The translations under genes were made by a program, and so were the position numbers. The notes below the pieces were generated by a model. That model searched no databases, had not been told where the DNA came from, and saw nothing but the letters and a program-made list of their open reading frames with translations. Positions 45,337-53,240 of a stretch of 64,000 nt of DNA are shown here, piece by piece. This DNA comes from Haemophilus haemolyticus_M (lineage in GTDB: Bacteria; Pseudomonadota; Gammaproteobacteria; Enterobacterales; Pasteurellaceae): contig NZ_QQGD01000001.1 of the NCBI RefSeq assembly GCF_003490935.1, forward strand, positions 310,001-374,000, given 5' to 3'. Within the stretch, counting starts at the first letter, position 1. Every line of letters starts with the position of its first letter.

Positions 45337-46386
45337 ATGTCAAATTTATTTTTTGTGATTTTACTGGCTGTGGGTTTTGGTGTTTGGAAAGTTTTAGATT
45401 ATTTTCAATTACCAAACACATTCAGTATTGTATTGCTAATTTTGACCGCACTTTCAGGCGTATTATGGTGCTACCATTATTTTGTGGTAACGCCAAAACG
45501 TCATCGTAAAATCGCACGTGTCGAACAGCGTTCAGGCCAAGTATTAACTGACGAAGAAAAAGCAAAAATTGAACCGATTTCCGAAGCCTCTGAGTTTTTA
45601 TCATCTCTTTTCCCAGTGCTTTCTGTCGTATTCTTAGTACGCTCTTTTTTATTTGAACCATTTCAAATTCCATCAGGTTCAATGGAATCAACCTTACGAG
45701 TTGGTGACTTTTTGGTCGTGAACAAATATGCTTATGGTGTGAAAGATCCGATTTTCCAAAACACCATTATTGCTGGCGAAAAACCACAACGAGGTGATGT
45801 AATTGTGTTTAAAGCTCCACAACAAGCTTTAATTCGTACTGGCCTAGGTGCAACTCGAGCTGCTTTTGCGGAAAATCTTGCGTTAAGCTCAAAAGATAAT
45901 ATGTCTGGTGTTGATTATATTAAGCGTATTGTTGGAAAGAGCGGAGATCGCGTCATTTTTGATGCGGAACAAAAAACGCTAAAAGTGGTATATGGCAAAG
46001 AAGGCAAACCTTGTGAAGTTGATTGCGAAACCAAGGCGTTTGAATATACACAAAATCCAACAAATCCTGCTTTTCCGAATGAATTAGAATTGACTGAAAA
46101 AGGCGATGTAACACATAACGTGTTAATTAGTGAATATCGTCGTTATTCAGGCCCTGAATTTTTCCCACAAGAAGGTATGCAAACTGCAGAGTGGCTTGTG
46201 CCAGAAGGACAGTATTTTGTGATGGGGGATCACCGTGATCACAGCGATGATAGCCGTTTCTGGGGCTTTGTGCCTGAAAAAAATATTGTGGGTAAAGCCA
46301 CTTATATTTGGATGAGCTTAGAAAAAGAAGCGAATGAATGGCCAACCGGTTTCCGCTTTGATCGTTTCTTTACAGCAATAAAATAA
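45337..46386 (+). CDS. lepB: Signal peptidase I
   Basis: Cleaves signal peptides at the periplasmic face of the inner membrane. It has 349 residues. Two N-terminal membrane segments (4-22 and about 30-50) and a third near 92-107 precede the catalytic Ser115 in PSGSMESTL; the base Lys196 lies in YIKRIVG. GDHRDHSDDSRFWGFVP is the conserved C-terminal box. It is followed one base later by rnc. Confidence 0.96.
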   Translation: MSNLFFVILLAVGFGVWKVLDYFQLPNTFSIVLLILTALSGVLWCYHYFVVTPKRHRKIARVEQRSGQVLTDEEKAKIEPISEASEFLSSLFPVLSVVFLVRSFLFEPFQIPSGSMESTLRVGDFLVVNKYAYGVKDPIFQNTIIAGEKPQRGDVIVFKAPQQALIRTGLGATRAAFAENLALSSKDNMSGVDYIKRIVGKSGDRVIFDAEQKTLKVVYGKEGKPCEVDCETKAFEYTQNPTNPAFPNELELTEKGDVTHNVLISEYRRYSGPEFFPQEGMQTAEWLVPEGQYFVMGDHRDHSDDSRFWGFVPEKNIVGKATYIWMSLEKEANEWPTGFRFDRFFTAIK

Positions 46387-46387
46387 G

Positions 46388-47071
46388 ATGAATCATTTAG
46401 ATCGACTTGAGCGTAAAATCGGTTATCGTTTTAATGATATTGCGCTTTTAAAGCAGGCACTTACGCATCGAAGTGCGGCGACTCAACATAATGAACGCCT
46501 AGAATTTCTAGGCGATTCTATTCTTAATTTTACTATCGCTGAGGCGCTTTATCATCAGTTTCCACGTTGTAATGAAGGTGAACTGAGCCGTATGCGAGCT
46601 ACTTTGGTGAGAGAGCCCACTTTAGCGATTTTAGCGCGTCAATTTGAATTGGGAGATTATATGTCTCTTGGTTCTGGCGAGCTAAAGAGCGGTGGTTTTC
46701 GCCGCGAATCTATTCTTGCCGATTGTGTAGAAGCGATTATTGGCGCAATGTCTTTGGATCAAGGATTGGCAGTGACGACCCAAGTGATTCAAAATTGGTA
46801 TCAACAATTATTGGCTGAAATCAAACCGGGTGACAACCAAAAAGATGCGAAAACTCGGTTACAAGAATATTTACAGGGTAAACATCTGCCATTGCCAACT
46901 TATGAAGTGGTAAATATTCAAGGGGAAGCCCATTGCCAAATTTTCACTGTTGAATGCAAAGTGAAAAGTGCGGATAAAATTGACCGCACTTTTGTGGCAA
47001 AAGGATCTAGCCGTCGTAAAGCTGAACAAGCGGCAGCAGAACAAATTTTAAAAGAACTGGACATCAAATGA
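46388..47071 (+). CDS. rnc: Ribonuclease III
   Basis: Processes rRNA and mRNA by cutting double-stranded RNA. It has 227 residues. The signature NERLEFLGDSILNF (near 37) holds metal-binding Glu and Asp; a C-terminal dsRNA-binding domain spans about 155-225. It overlaps era by 4 bases (ATGA), as in E. coli. Confidence 0.97.
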   Translation: MNHLDRLERKIGYRFNDIALLKQALTHRSAATQHNERLEFLGDSILNFTIAEALYHQFPRCNEGELSRMRATLVREPTLAILARQFELGDYMSLGSGELKSGGFRRESILADCVEAIIGAMSLDQGLAVTTQVIQNWYQQLLAEIKPGDNQKDAKTRLQEYLQGKHLPLPTYEVVNIQGEAHCQIFTVECKVKSADKIDRTFVAKGSSRRKAEQAAAEQILKELDIK

Positions 47072-47976
47072 CCGAACAATTCGACAAAACCTATTGCGGC
47101 TTTATTGCTATCGTAGGTCGCCCAAATGTGGGTAAATCAACGCTCTTAAATAAAATTTTAGGGCAAAAAATTTCAATTACATCGCGTAAAGCACAAACCA
47201 CGCGTCACCGTATTGTTGGGATTAAAACTGAAGGGGCATATCAAGAAATCTATGTGGATACGCCGGGACTTCATATTGAAGAGAAACGTGCTATTAACCG
47301 CTTGATGAACCGCGCAGCAAGTAGTGCTATCGGCGATGTTGATTTAATTATTTTTGTCGTAGATGGCACACACTGGAATGCAGATGATGAGATGGTGCTA
47401 AACAAATTACGCAATGCAAAGGCACCAGTTGTGTTAGCTATTAACAAAGTAGATAACATCAAAAATAAAGATGATTTGTTGCCGTTTATTACAGATCTTA
47501 GCAGTAAATTTAACTTTGCTCATATTGTGCCAATTTCTGCACAGCGCGGTAATAATGTTCATGAATTAGAGAAAATTGTACGCCAATCTTTACGCGAAGG
47601 TGTGCATCATTTTCCAGAAGATTATGTCACAGACCGTTCGCAACGTTTTATGGCATCGGAAATAATCCGTGAAAAACTAATGCGTTTTACGGGGGAAGAA
47701 TTGCCTTATTCTGTGACTGTTGAAATTGAACAGTTCAAAGTGAATGAACGTGGCACTTATGAAATAAATGGATTAATTTTGGTTGAGCGTGAGGGGCAGA
47801 AAAAAATGGTAATTGGTGCGGGCGGTCAAAAAATTAAAACTATTGGTATGGAAGCGCGTGCTGATATGGAACGTTTATTTGATAACAAAGTCCATCTTGA
47901 ACTTTGGGTAAAAGTGAAATCAGGTTGGGCTGATGATGAACGTGCACTGCGTAGTTTAGGATATATGGATGAATAA
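47068..47976 (+). CDS. era: GTPase Era
   Basis: Binds 16S rRNA near its 3' end and helps 30S maturation. It has 302 residues. G1 GRPNVGKSTLLNK (near 16), G3 DTPGLH, G4 NKVDNI, and a C-terminal KH domain with MVIGAGGQKIKTIG. Operon lepA-lepB-rnc-era. Confidence 0.97.
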   Translation: MTEQFDKTYCGFIAIVGRPNVGKSTLLNKILGQKISITSRKAQTTRHRIVGIKTEGAYQEIYVDTPGLHIEEKRAINRLMNRAASSAIGDVDLIIFVVDGTHWNADDEMVLNKLRNAKAPVVLAINKVDNIKNKDDLLPFITDLSSKFNFAHIVPISAQRGNNVHELEKIVRQSLREGVHHFPEDYVTDRSQRFMASEIIREKLMRFTGEELPYSVTVEIEQFKVNERGTYEINGLILVEREGQKKMVIGAGGQKIKTIGMEARADMERLFDNKVHLELWVKVKSGWADDERALRSLGYMDE

Positions 47977-48006
47977 AGTGCAGTGAAATCCATAAGTAAT
48001 AAATAG

Positions 48007-48039
48007 AAAAATCCCCATTATTGCGATGGGGATTTTTTT
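48007..48039. terminator. Bidirectional terminator era/rsmC
   Basis: AAAAATCCCCAT and ATGGGGATTTTT with a 7-base loop and T-run lie between the convergent era and rsmC. Confidence 0.92.
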
Positions 48040-48043
48040 GTTT

Positions 48044-49036
48044 CTAATTTTTCACTGAATACGCTTTAAATTTACCTGTTTGAGCAAGCACTTCGTAATC
48101 ATCGAAATGTTGTCTAAGTAATTCTGGATAAGGCAAAAATGAATTGGCGACGATGCGTAATTCTCCACCTTGATTGAGATGCCATTTTGCTTGAGTGATG
48201 AGTTCTGTCACTGCTCGATAGGCGGTATCAATACCATCATGGAATGGTGGATTAGAAATGATCAAATCAAATTTTCCTTCTATATCAGAAAAGACATCAC
48301 TGGCGTAAACTTCGCCTTGTAATTGATTTTCAGAAAGTGTTTTACGCGCTGATTCCAATGCCATTGCATGAATATCAGTCATGGTAATTTGTGCGTTAGG
48401 AGAACGTTTTTTGATCATAGATCCAATTACTCCTGCTCCACAGCCAAGATCGAGTACTTTTCCTTTTATTTTATTATCAATGGTTGAAAGTAACAGTTCT
48501 GTGCCTGTGTCTAATTCCGCTGCACTAAATACCCCAGGTAAACTATATATCGTTAAGTCTTGTAGCGTAGAATGTTGATAGGTTTTCCAGAAATTTTTAA
48601 GTTCAAAGTGCGGTTTATTTTGTAGTGAAAAATGATATAAACCGCAACGACGAGCGGAGTCAATTTTCGCTATTTCACCATAAGGTTCTAATGTTTTTTC
48701 TACTGAACGCACGCCACAACGGTTTTCTCCAATAATTAATATTTCTTGGCCAATAGGTGCTTGAGCTAATAGTTGAAGCAGTTGGAAATTGACTTCTTGT
48801 TTGTTTTTAGTCCAATAATAAACGATTAAATCAGTTTGACCTTGAAATTCAACGGAAAAATTGACCGCACTTTGCGTTCTTGCATAGTCAAAATAGCAAC
48901 TCCAAATTTGGATTGATGGGCATTTAGAGGCTAATGTTTGAGGAAAATTATCAGAAATACCGCCAGCAAATAATACAGATTTTCCATCAAAAAATGAAAG
49001 ATGTCGTTCTAAAACTTGGCTCTCTAGAGAAATCAC
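48044..49036 (-). CDS. rsmC: 16S rRNA G1207 methyltransferase RsmC
   Basis: Methylates N2 of G1207 in the 30S subunit. It has 330 residues: a degenerate N-terminal half and an active C-terminal methyltransferase half with SAM motif VLDLGCGAGVIG (near 195) and catalytic SNPPFHDG (near 260), a tandem design typical of RsmC. Confidence 0.94.
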   Translation of the reverse strand: MISLESQVLERHLSFFDGKSVLFAGGISDNFPQTLASKCPSIQIWSCYFDYARTQSAVNFSVEFQGQTDLIVYYWTKNKQEVNFQLLQLLAQAPIGQEILIIGENRCGVRSVEKTLEPYGEIAKIDSARRCGLYHFSLQNKPHFELKNFWKTYQHSTLQDLTIYSLPGVFSAAELDTGTELLLSTIDNKIKGKVLDLGCGAGVIGSMIKKRSPNAQITMTDIHAMALESARKTLSENQLQGEVYASDVFSDIEGKFDLIISNPPFHDGIDTAYRAVTELITQAKWHLNQGGELRIVANSFLPYPELLRQHFDDYEVLAQTGKFKAYSVKN

Positions 49037-49130
49037 GCTTTGAATCCTGTGGGTTATTAGTTAAAATTACGCGCTATTTTAGCAAAATTATTAATAAAAA
49101 TTGATTAAAACTATTTTAGGAAAATCCTTT

Positions 49131-49718
49131 ATGAAAAAAATTCTCTCTGCAGCCTTAATGACAACGTTATTATCTGGATGTCAAGTTCTCGACCTTGTTC
49201 AAGGTACGCCTCAAAAGGCATCTAAAGTATCAAAGCCGGTATTAACTCCAGCTCAAACTGAAGTATTACAAAAGTTAGATGCGCAGTTTCAGCGTATTTC
49301 AGCTCAAGGTATCGAAATTGAATTCAATGGCGAGAAATATGTGAAACAAACACAAGCAGTAAAAGGTGATGATCCTCGTTTTGTGAGTTTGGCATTAAGT
49401 AAAAACAGTGAGGCTCGTAAAGCTGTGCTAAGTGATACATTCTATTTAACTGATGTTTCTCATGAGAAAGCTATTACGGAACGTTATTTTGCAAAAAATA
49501 AAGAGACGTGCCAGTTACAAGCTGTGAAATCAGATATTCATGATTATTATACTTGTGCCAGTGATAAATTTAAACGTTATGTTGCTTTAGTACATAAAGA
49601 TAAAAATATTATTGCTTATCGTAGTTATACCTCATATCAAGTGGAACCTACACAGGCTGAAGAACGTGCGATTATTAAGGCATTAGTCGATTATCCATTT
49701 GATAGTATTGCTCGTTAA
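49131..49718 (+). CDS. Hypothetical lipoprotein upstream of holD
   Basis: I do not recognise this family. The ATG at 49131 (AGGA upstream) gives 195 residues; the lipobox is LLSGC with Cys near residue 17. The mature protein is Lys/Gln-rich with one Cys pair (ETCQLQ and YYTCASD) that could form a disulfide. Its stop is one base before holD, so the two may be co-transcribed. From memory, Rd annotations place rsmC next to holD, so this gene may be strain-variable or only unannotated. Confidence 0.7.
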   Translation: MKKILSAALMTTLLSGCQVLDLVQGTPQKASKVSKPVLTPAQTEVLQKLDAQFQRISAQGIEIEFNGEKYVKQTQAVKGDDPRFVSLALSKNSEARKAVLSDTFYLTDVSHEKAITERYFAKNKETCQLQAVKSDIHDYYTCASDKFKRYVALVHKDKNIIAYRSYTSYQVEPTQAEERAIIKALVDYPFDSIAR

Positions 49719-49719
49719 T

Positions 49720-50124
49720 ATGAATAGACGCGATCTTCTTTTACAAGAAATGGGCATTTCCCAGTGGACGTTATATCGCCCAGAGGTGCTACAAGGTTCA
49801 GTAGGAATTAGTGTTGCTGAGAATATCCGCTTTATCACTGTTTCTGATGAAAATATAAATGGCTCGTCCTTGTTGGCTGATGTGCTACTCAGCCTTGATC
49901 TTAAAAAAGAAGATTGCTTATGTTTGAATTACGATCAAATCCAGCATATCGAATGTAAGCAGCCTATTCGTTACTGGTTACTATCAGAAAATAACGACCA
50001 AATTGACCGCACTTTATCATTTTGCATGGAGGCTGAGCGTGTTTATCGCTCACCAAGTTGGCAACAATTTCAATTTAATCACCAAGCCAAACGAGAGTTG
50101 TGGCAACAAATTCAGCAGCCTTAA
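49720..50124 (+). CDS. holD: DNA polymerase III psi subunit
   Basis: Clamp-loader psi subunit that links chi to the tau/gamma complex. It has 134 residues from the ATG at 49720. The N-terminus NRRDLLLQEMGISQWTLYRP matches the diagnostic start of E. coli HolD (SRRDWQLQQLGITQWSLRRP). The rest is weakly conserved, as usual, with the end ELWQQI parallel to ALWQQI. It is followed 2 bases later by rimI, as in E. coli. Confidence 0.93.
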   Translation: MNRRDLLLQEMGISQWTLYRPEVLQGSVGISVAENIRFITVSDENINGSSLLADVLLSLDLKKEDCLCLNYDQIQHIECKQPIRYWLLSENNDQIDRTLSFCMEAERVYRSPSWQQFQFNHQAKRELWQQIQQP

Positions 50125-50126
50125 TT

Positions 50127-50567
50127 ATGTCTATTATTTCTCAAATTGAAGCCAGTGATTTCGACCGATTGTATGAAATCGAGCAGCAAGCACATCTTGT
50201 GCCTTGGTCATTTGGTACGTTAAAAAATAATCAAGGTGAGCGTTATCTCAATTTAAAATTAATAGAGAATAATAAGATTATTGGTTTTGCTATTTGCCAA
50301 ACAGTATTGGATGAAGCGACTTTGTTTAATATTGCTATTGTACCGTCTCATCAAGGTAATGGATTGGGGAAATTATTGTTGAATGAGCTAATCATCCAAT
50401 TGAAAGAAAAAGGTGTTCAGACCTTATGGCTAGAAGTCAGAGAGTCTAACCCAGCTCGTTTCTTGTATGAAAAAATTGGTTTTAATGAAGTCGATATTCG
50501 AAAAAATTATTATCCGAAACCCAGTGGTGGACGAGAAAATGCCGTAGTAATGGCCTGTTATTTATAG
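50127..50567 (+). CDS. rimI: Ribosomal protein S18-alanine N-acetyltransferase
   Basis: GNAT enzyme that acetylates the N-terminus of S18. It has 146 residues. The acetyl-CoA loop VPSHQGNGLGKLLL (near 70) and LWLEVRESNPARFLYEKIGF (near 98) are the family signatures. I use the ATG at 50127, right after holD. Confidence 0.95.
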   Translation: MSIISQIEASDFDRLYEIEQQAHLVPWSFGTLKNNQGERYLNLKLIENNKIIGFAICQTVLDEATLFNIAIVPSHQGNGLGKLLLNELIIQLKEKGVQTLWLEVRESNPARFLYEKIGFNEVDIRKNYYPKPSGGRENAVVMACYL

Positions 50568-50576
50568 ATACAAATG

Positions 50577-50612
50577 ATATAGCCTAGGATGTCGTCCTAG
50601 GCTATATTTTTA
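50577..50612. terminator. Bidirectional terminator rimI/fdhE
   Basis: ATATAGCCTAGGA and TCCTAGGCTATAT surround TGTCG: a 13-bp perfect stem followed by TTTTT, between convergent genes. Confidence 0.93.
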
Positions 50613-51518
50613 TGCTTCTTCTGCAGGAAAAACAAATGGATTTAATCCGCTGCGTGCGAAACCTTTTTCTTCCATTTCAATGTCTAAGAAAATAGAAGCC
50701 AAATCATCGGCTACTGGCTCTACATGAGGATCTTTTTCTTGAAACATGATTTTCAAGTAACTTTCACAGCTACCACAGGTTTCAGCACGAACAAGTGCAA
50801 GTTCTTCATCTAACGACCACATTTCAAGTTTGTCATGACTATTACAGTTGGTGCATTGTGCGCGTACTAAATTCCATTCACTTTCACATAAATTACAATG
50901 TAAGTAGCGTAAACCTTGTGATGTACCAATTTGTACAATACTTGTAACAGGTAATGAGCCACAAACAGGGCAGTGATGTAAATTTTCGGCGTTTTCAACT
51001 TGGCTATTATGAGGAATTTGTTGAGCTGCTTGTAACCAATAAAGGGAAAGTGCGGCCCAAATAAAGACGGCTTTATCACTGCTGACTAAATTAAATTCTT
51101 GTGCTAAGAGCTTATTTGCCATTTCTTCTAATTCGGCAGAGGATGCTTTTTCAAGAAATTCAATTGTCGCGGCGACTTGCTCATTAGCCTTTGGTTTAAT
51201 CTCATCAAGAATTTCAGTTAAGTATTCACGCCAGATGCGGTTTCTTTTAAAGGTTTTTGCATTTAGTGGCTCGATATCATTTAGCTGTTCAAACTGTTGT
51301 GGCGGTAAGGGATTTCTTTCTAACGTGGAAAGTTGGCTTTCAACTATGTCTGCAGCAAATAATAAATAATCTGATAGTGGATGATTTTGCGCTAAGTCTC
51401 TTAAACGTTTTGCCCTGCGTTGATAAAGATTTTTAGGATTGGCAAATAACACAGCAGGCGTTTGGAAGGAATTCGCTGCTTGTTTGATTTCTGATTCTGA
51501 TAAGATTTTGATACTCAT
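50610..51518 (-). CDS. fdhE: Formate dehydrogenase accessory protein FdhE
   Basis: Needed for the maturation of respiratory formate dehydrogenases. It has 302 residues. The rubredoxin-like cysteine motifs CPVCGSLP, CNLCESEW, CTNCNSHD and CGSCESYL lie in the C-terminal half (about 184-260). It is downstream of fdxGHI on the same strand, after a hairpin. Confidence 0.95.
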   Translation of the reverse strand: MSIKILSESEIKQAANSFQTPAVLFANPKNLYQRRAKRLRDLAQNHPLSDYLLFAADIVESQLSTLERNPLPPQQFEQLNDIEPLNAKTFKRNRIWREYLTEILDEIKPKANEQVAATIEFLEKASSAELEEMANKLLAQEFNLVSSDKAVFIWAALSLYWLQAAQQIPHNSQVENAENLHHCPVCGSLPVTSIVQIGTSQGLRYLHCNLCESEWNLVRAQCTNCNSHDKLEMWSLDEELALVRAETCGSCESYLKIMFQEKDPHVEPVADDLASIFLDIEMEEKGFARSGLNPFVFPAEEA

Positions 51519-51541
51519 GTTCTTTTCTCACTTTCATAATA

Positions 51542-51575
51542 AAAAGTGCGGTCAATTTTAACCGCACTTTTTTCT
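51542..51575 (-). terminator. USS-pair hairpin between fdxI and fdhE
   Basis: AAAAGTGCGGT and ACCGCACTTTT make an 11-bp stem; on the minus strand fdhE follows 24 bases later, so it may partly stop the fdxGHI transcript. Confidence 0.7.
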
Positions 51576-51591
51576 TTTTCAGGATTTCAGC

Positions 51592-52308
51592 TTATTTGCC
51601 AAATCCTTTAAATAATACTTTGGTTTTGCCTTTTTTACCTGATTGCTCGTTGAGTAAATCTTTTTCAAGCTCAGGTAAAATTTCTTCGCGATACCATTTC
51701 GGGTGGTGTTTCTTCGCCCAACGAACGGTTACCCAACCTTCAATGATTCCTCGAATCGAACCCTTAATCCAGAATGCCATATACATATGCACTAAGATAC
51801 CAGTGAATAACATAAATGCACTCAAAGAATGGAGCAGAATCGAAAAACGCAATACAGAGATTGAGAAGTAGTGCGAAAAATATTGACGCCACATAATGAT
51901 GCCAGTGACTAATAACGTTACCATTGCCAAATTTAATGTCCAGAAGAGCATTTTTTGACCAAGGTTATATTTGCCATTATCCGCAACCGCGTGTTCGTTC
52001 CCTTTAAGAACTTCAACGACACCTTTTGCCCAGCGAATATCGTTTTTCTCTGGAATATTGTGATCCCAGTACAATAATGCCAAGTAGATGAAGGCAAAGA
52101 ACATTAAAATCCCAGTAAATGGGTGAATTGCACGTGCAATTTGTGGTGTACCTAAAATTTCTGTTAACCATGCGAAATCAGGGAAGAAAAACGCAACACC
52201 AGTGAACATCGTCATAAAAAAGCAAATAACCAACATCCAGTGACTGATACGCGCTGGCGTTCTATGGCGGACGATTCGAGTATCGTTGTTGATTTCAATT
52301 TTACTCAT
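51592..52308 (-). CDS. fdxI: Formate dehydrogenase gamma subunit, cytochrome b556
   Basis: Membrane heme b subunit that passes electrons from formate oxidation to menaquinone. It has 238 residues from the ATG at 52308, which has an AGGGGG ribosome site; the longer frame upstream was rejected. Four membrane helices and His residues near 17 (RHRTPARISHW), 57 and the C-terminal pair fit the FdnI fold. It overlaps the fdxH end by 8 bases. Confidence 0.95.
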   Translation of the reverse strand: MSKIEINNDTRIVRHRTPARISHWMLVICFFMTMFTGVAFFFPDFAWLTEILGTPQIARAIHPFTGILMFFAFIYLALLYWDHNIPEKNDIRWAKGVVEVLKGNEHAVADNGKYNLGQKMLFWTLNLAMVTLLVTGIIMWRQYFSHYFSISVLRFSILLHSLSAFMLFTGILVHMYMAFWIKGSIRGIIEGWVTVRWAKKHHPKWYREEILPELEKDLLNEQSGKKGKTKVLFKGFGK

Positions 52309-53239
52309 TATTTTCCCCCTTAGATGGTTTTTCTTCTTCAAATTCGTGGTGATGATCTTCCACATCTTCTTCAATATTCGGACCTACAGTTAAGTAGTGA
52401 GCGATTTCAGCTAATGCCAAGCCACCCATTGCAACTGCTGCTACTGGTTTCAATACATCTTTCCATAAGGTCACACTTAAATCAATTTGTGGATCTTTTG
52501 GAAGACCATTGTAAAGCTCTGGTTTATCAGCGTGATGTAACACATACATTACGTGTGTTCCGCCTACGCCTGGAGGATCGTAAAGTCCAGCATTTTCATA
52601 ACCACGAGATTTTAATTCAGCAATGCGTTGTTCAGCATACACTTTCATTTCTTCTTTAGAACCGAAACGAATTGCACCTGTTGGACAAGTTTTCACGCAT
52701 GCAGGCTCTTGACCTACAGAAACACGATCCACACAAAGAGTACATTTGTACACACGGTTATCATCTGGATTCATACGTGGAATGTTGAATGGACAGCCGG
52801 CAATACAATAACCACATCCGATACATTTATCAGATTGAAAATCTACAATACCATTGGCGTATTGAATGATAGCACCTGGTGCAGGACAAGCCTTTAAACA
52901 ACCTGGCTCTGCGCAGTGCATACAACCATCTTTACGGATTAACCATTCTAAACGATCGTTTTCTTCTACTTCGTTAAAGCGCATCACAGTCCATGCTTTG
53001 GCATTTAGATCTACAGGGTTATCGTAAATACCATGACACTGTGCATTTACATCAGAGCGGATGTCATTCCACTCTGAGCAGCCAACTTGGCAAGCTTTAC
53101 AACCGATACATGTACTGACATCGATTAATTTTGCCACTTCAACTTTATGATCTCGCGCTTGTGGTGCAGGCGTTAAGCCTGAAGTTGCGGAGATTTTAAT
53201 AATGTCTTGCGTTTGAACGCCTTGAGCAGTTCCAGCCAT
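52301..53239 (-). CDS. fdxH: Formate dehydrogenase beta subunit (iron-sulfur)
   Basis: Carries four [4Fe-4S] clusters between the catalytic and heme subunits. It has 312 residues from the ATG at 53239, chosen because GGAGAGG lies upstream and the longer frame begins inside fdxG. Cysteine motifs CIGCKACQVGCSEWN, CMHCAEPGCLKACP, CIGCGYCIAGCPF and CTLCVDRV...CVKTCP are all present. A C-terminal membrane helix (VAAVAMGGLALAEIAHYLTV) anchors it. Confidence 0.96.
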   Translation of the reverse strand: MAGTAQGVQTQDIIKISATSGLTPAPQARDHKVEVAKLIDVSTCIGCKACQVGCSEWNDIRSDVNAQCHGIYDNPVDLNAKAWTVMRFNEVEENDRLEWLIRKDGCMHCAEPGCLKACPAPGAIIQYANGIVDFQSDKCIGCGYCIAGCPFNIPRMNPDDNRVYKCTLCVDRVSVGQEPACVKTCPTGAIRFGSKEEMKVYAEQRIAELKSRGYENAGLYDPPGVGGTHVMYVLHHADKPELYNGLPKDPQIDLSVTLWKDVLKPVAAVAMGGLALAEIAHYLTVGPNIEEDVEDHHHEFEEEKPSKGENNE

Positions 53240-53240
53240 A

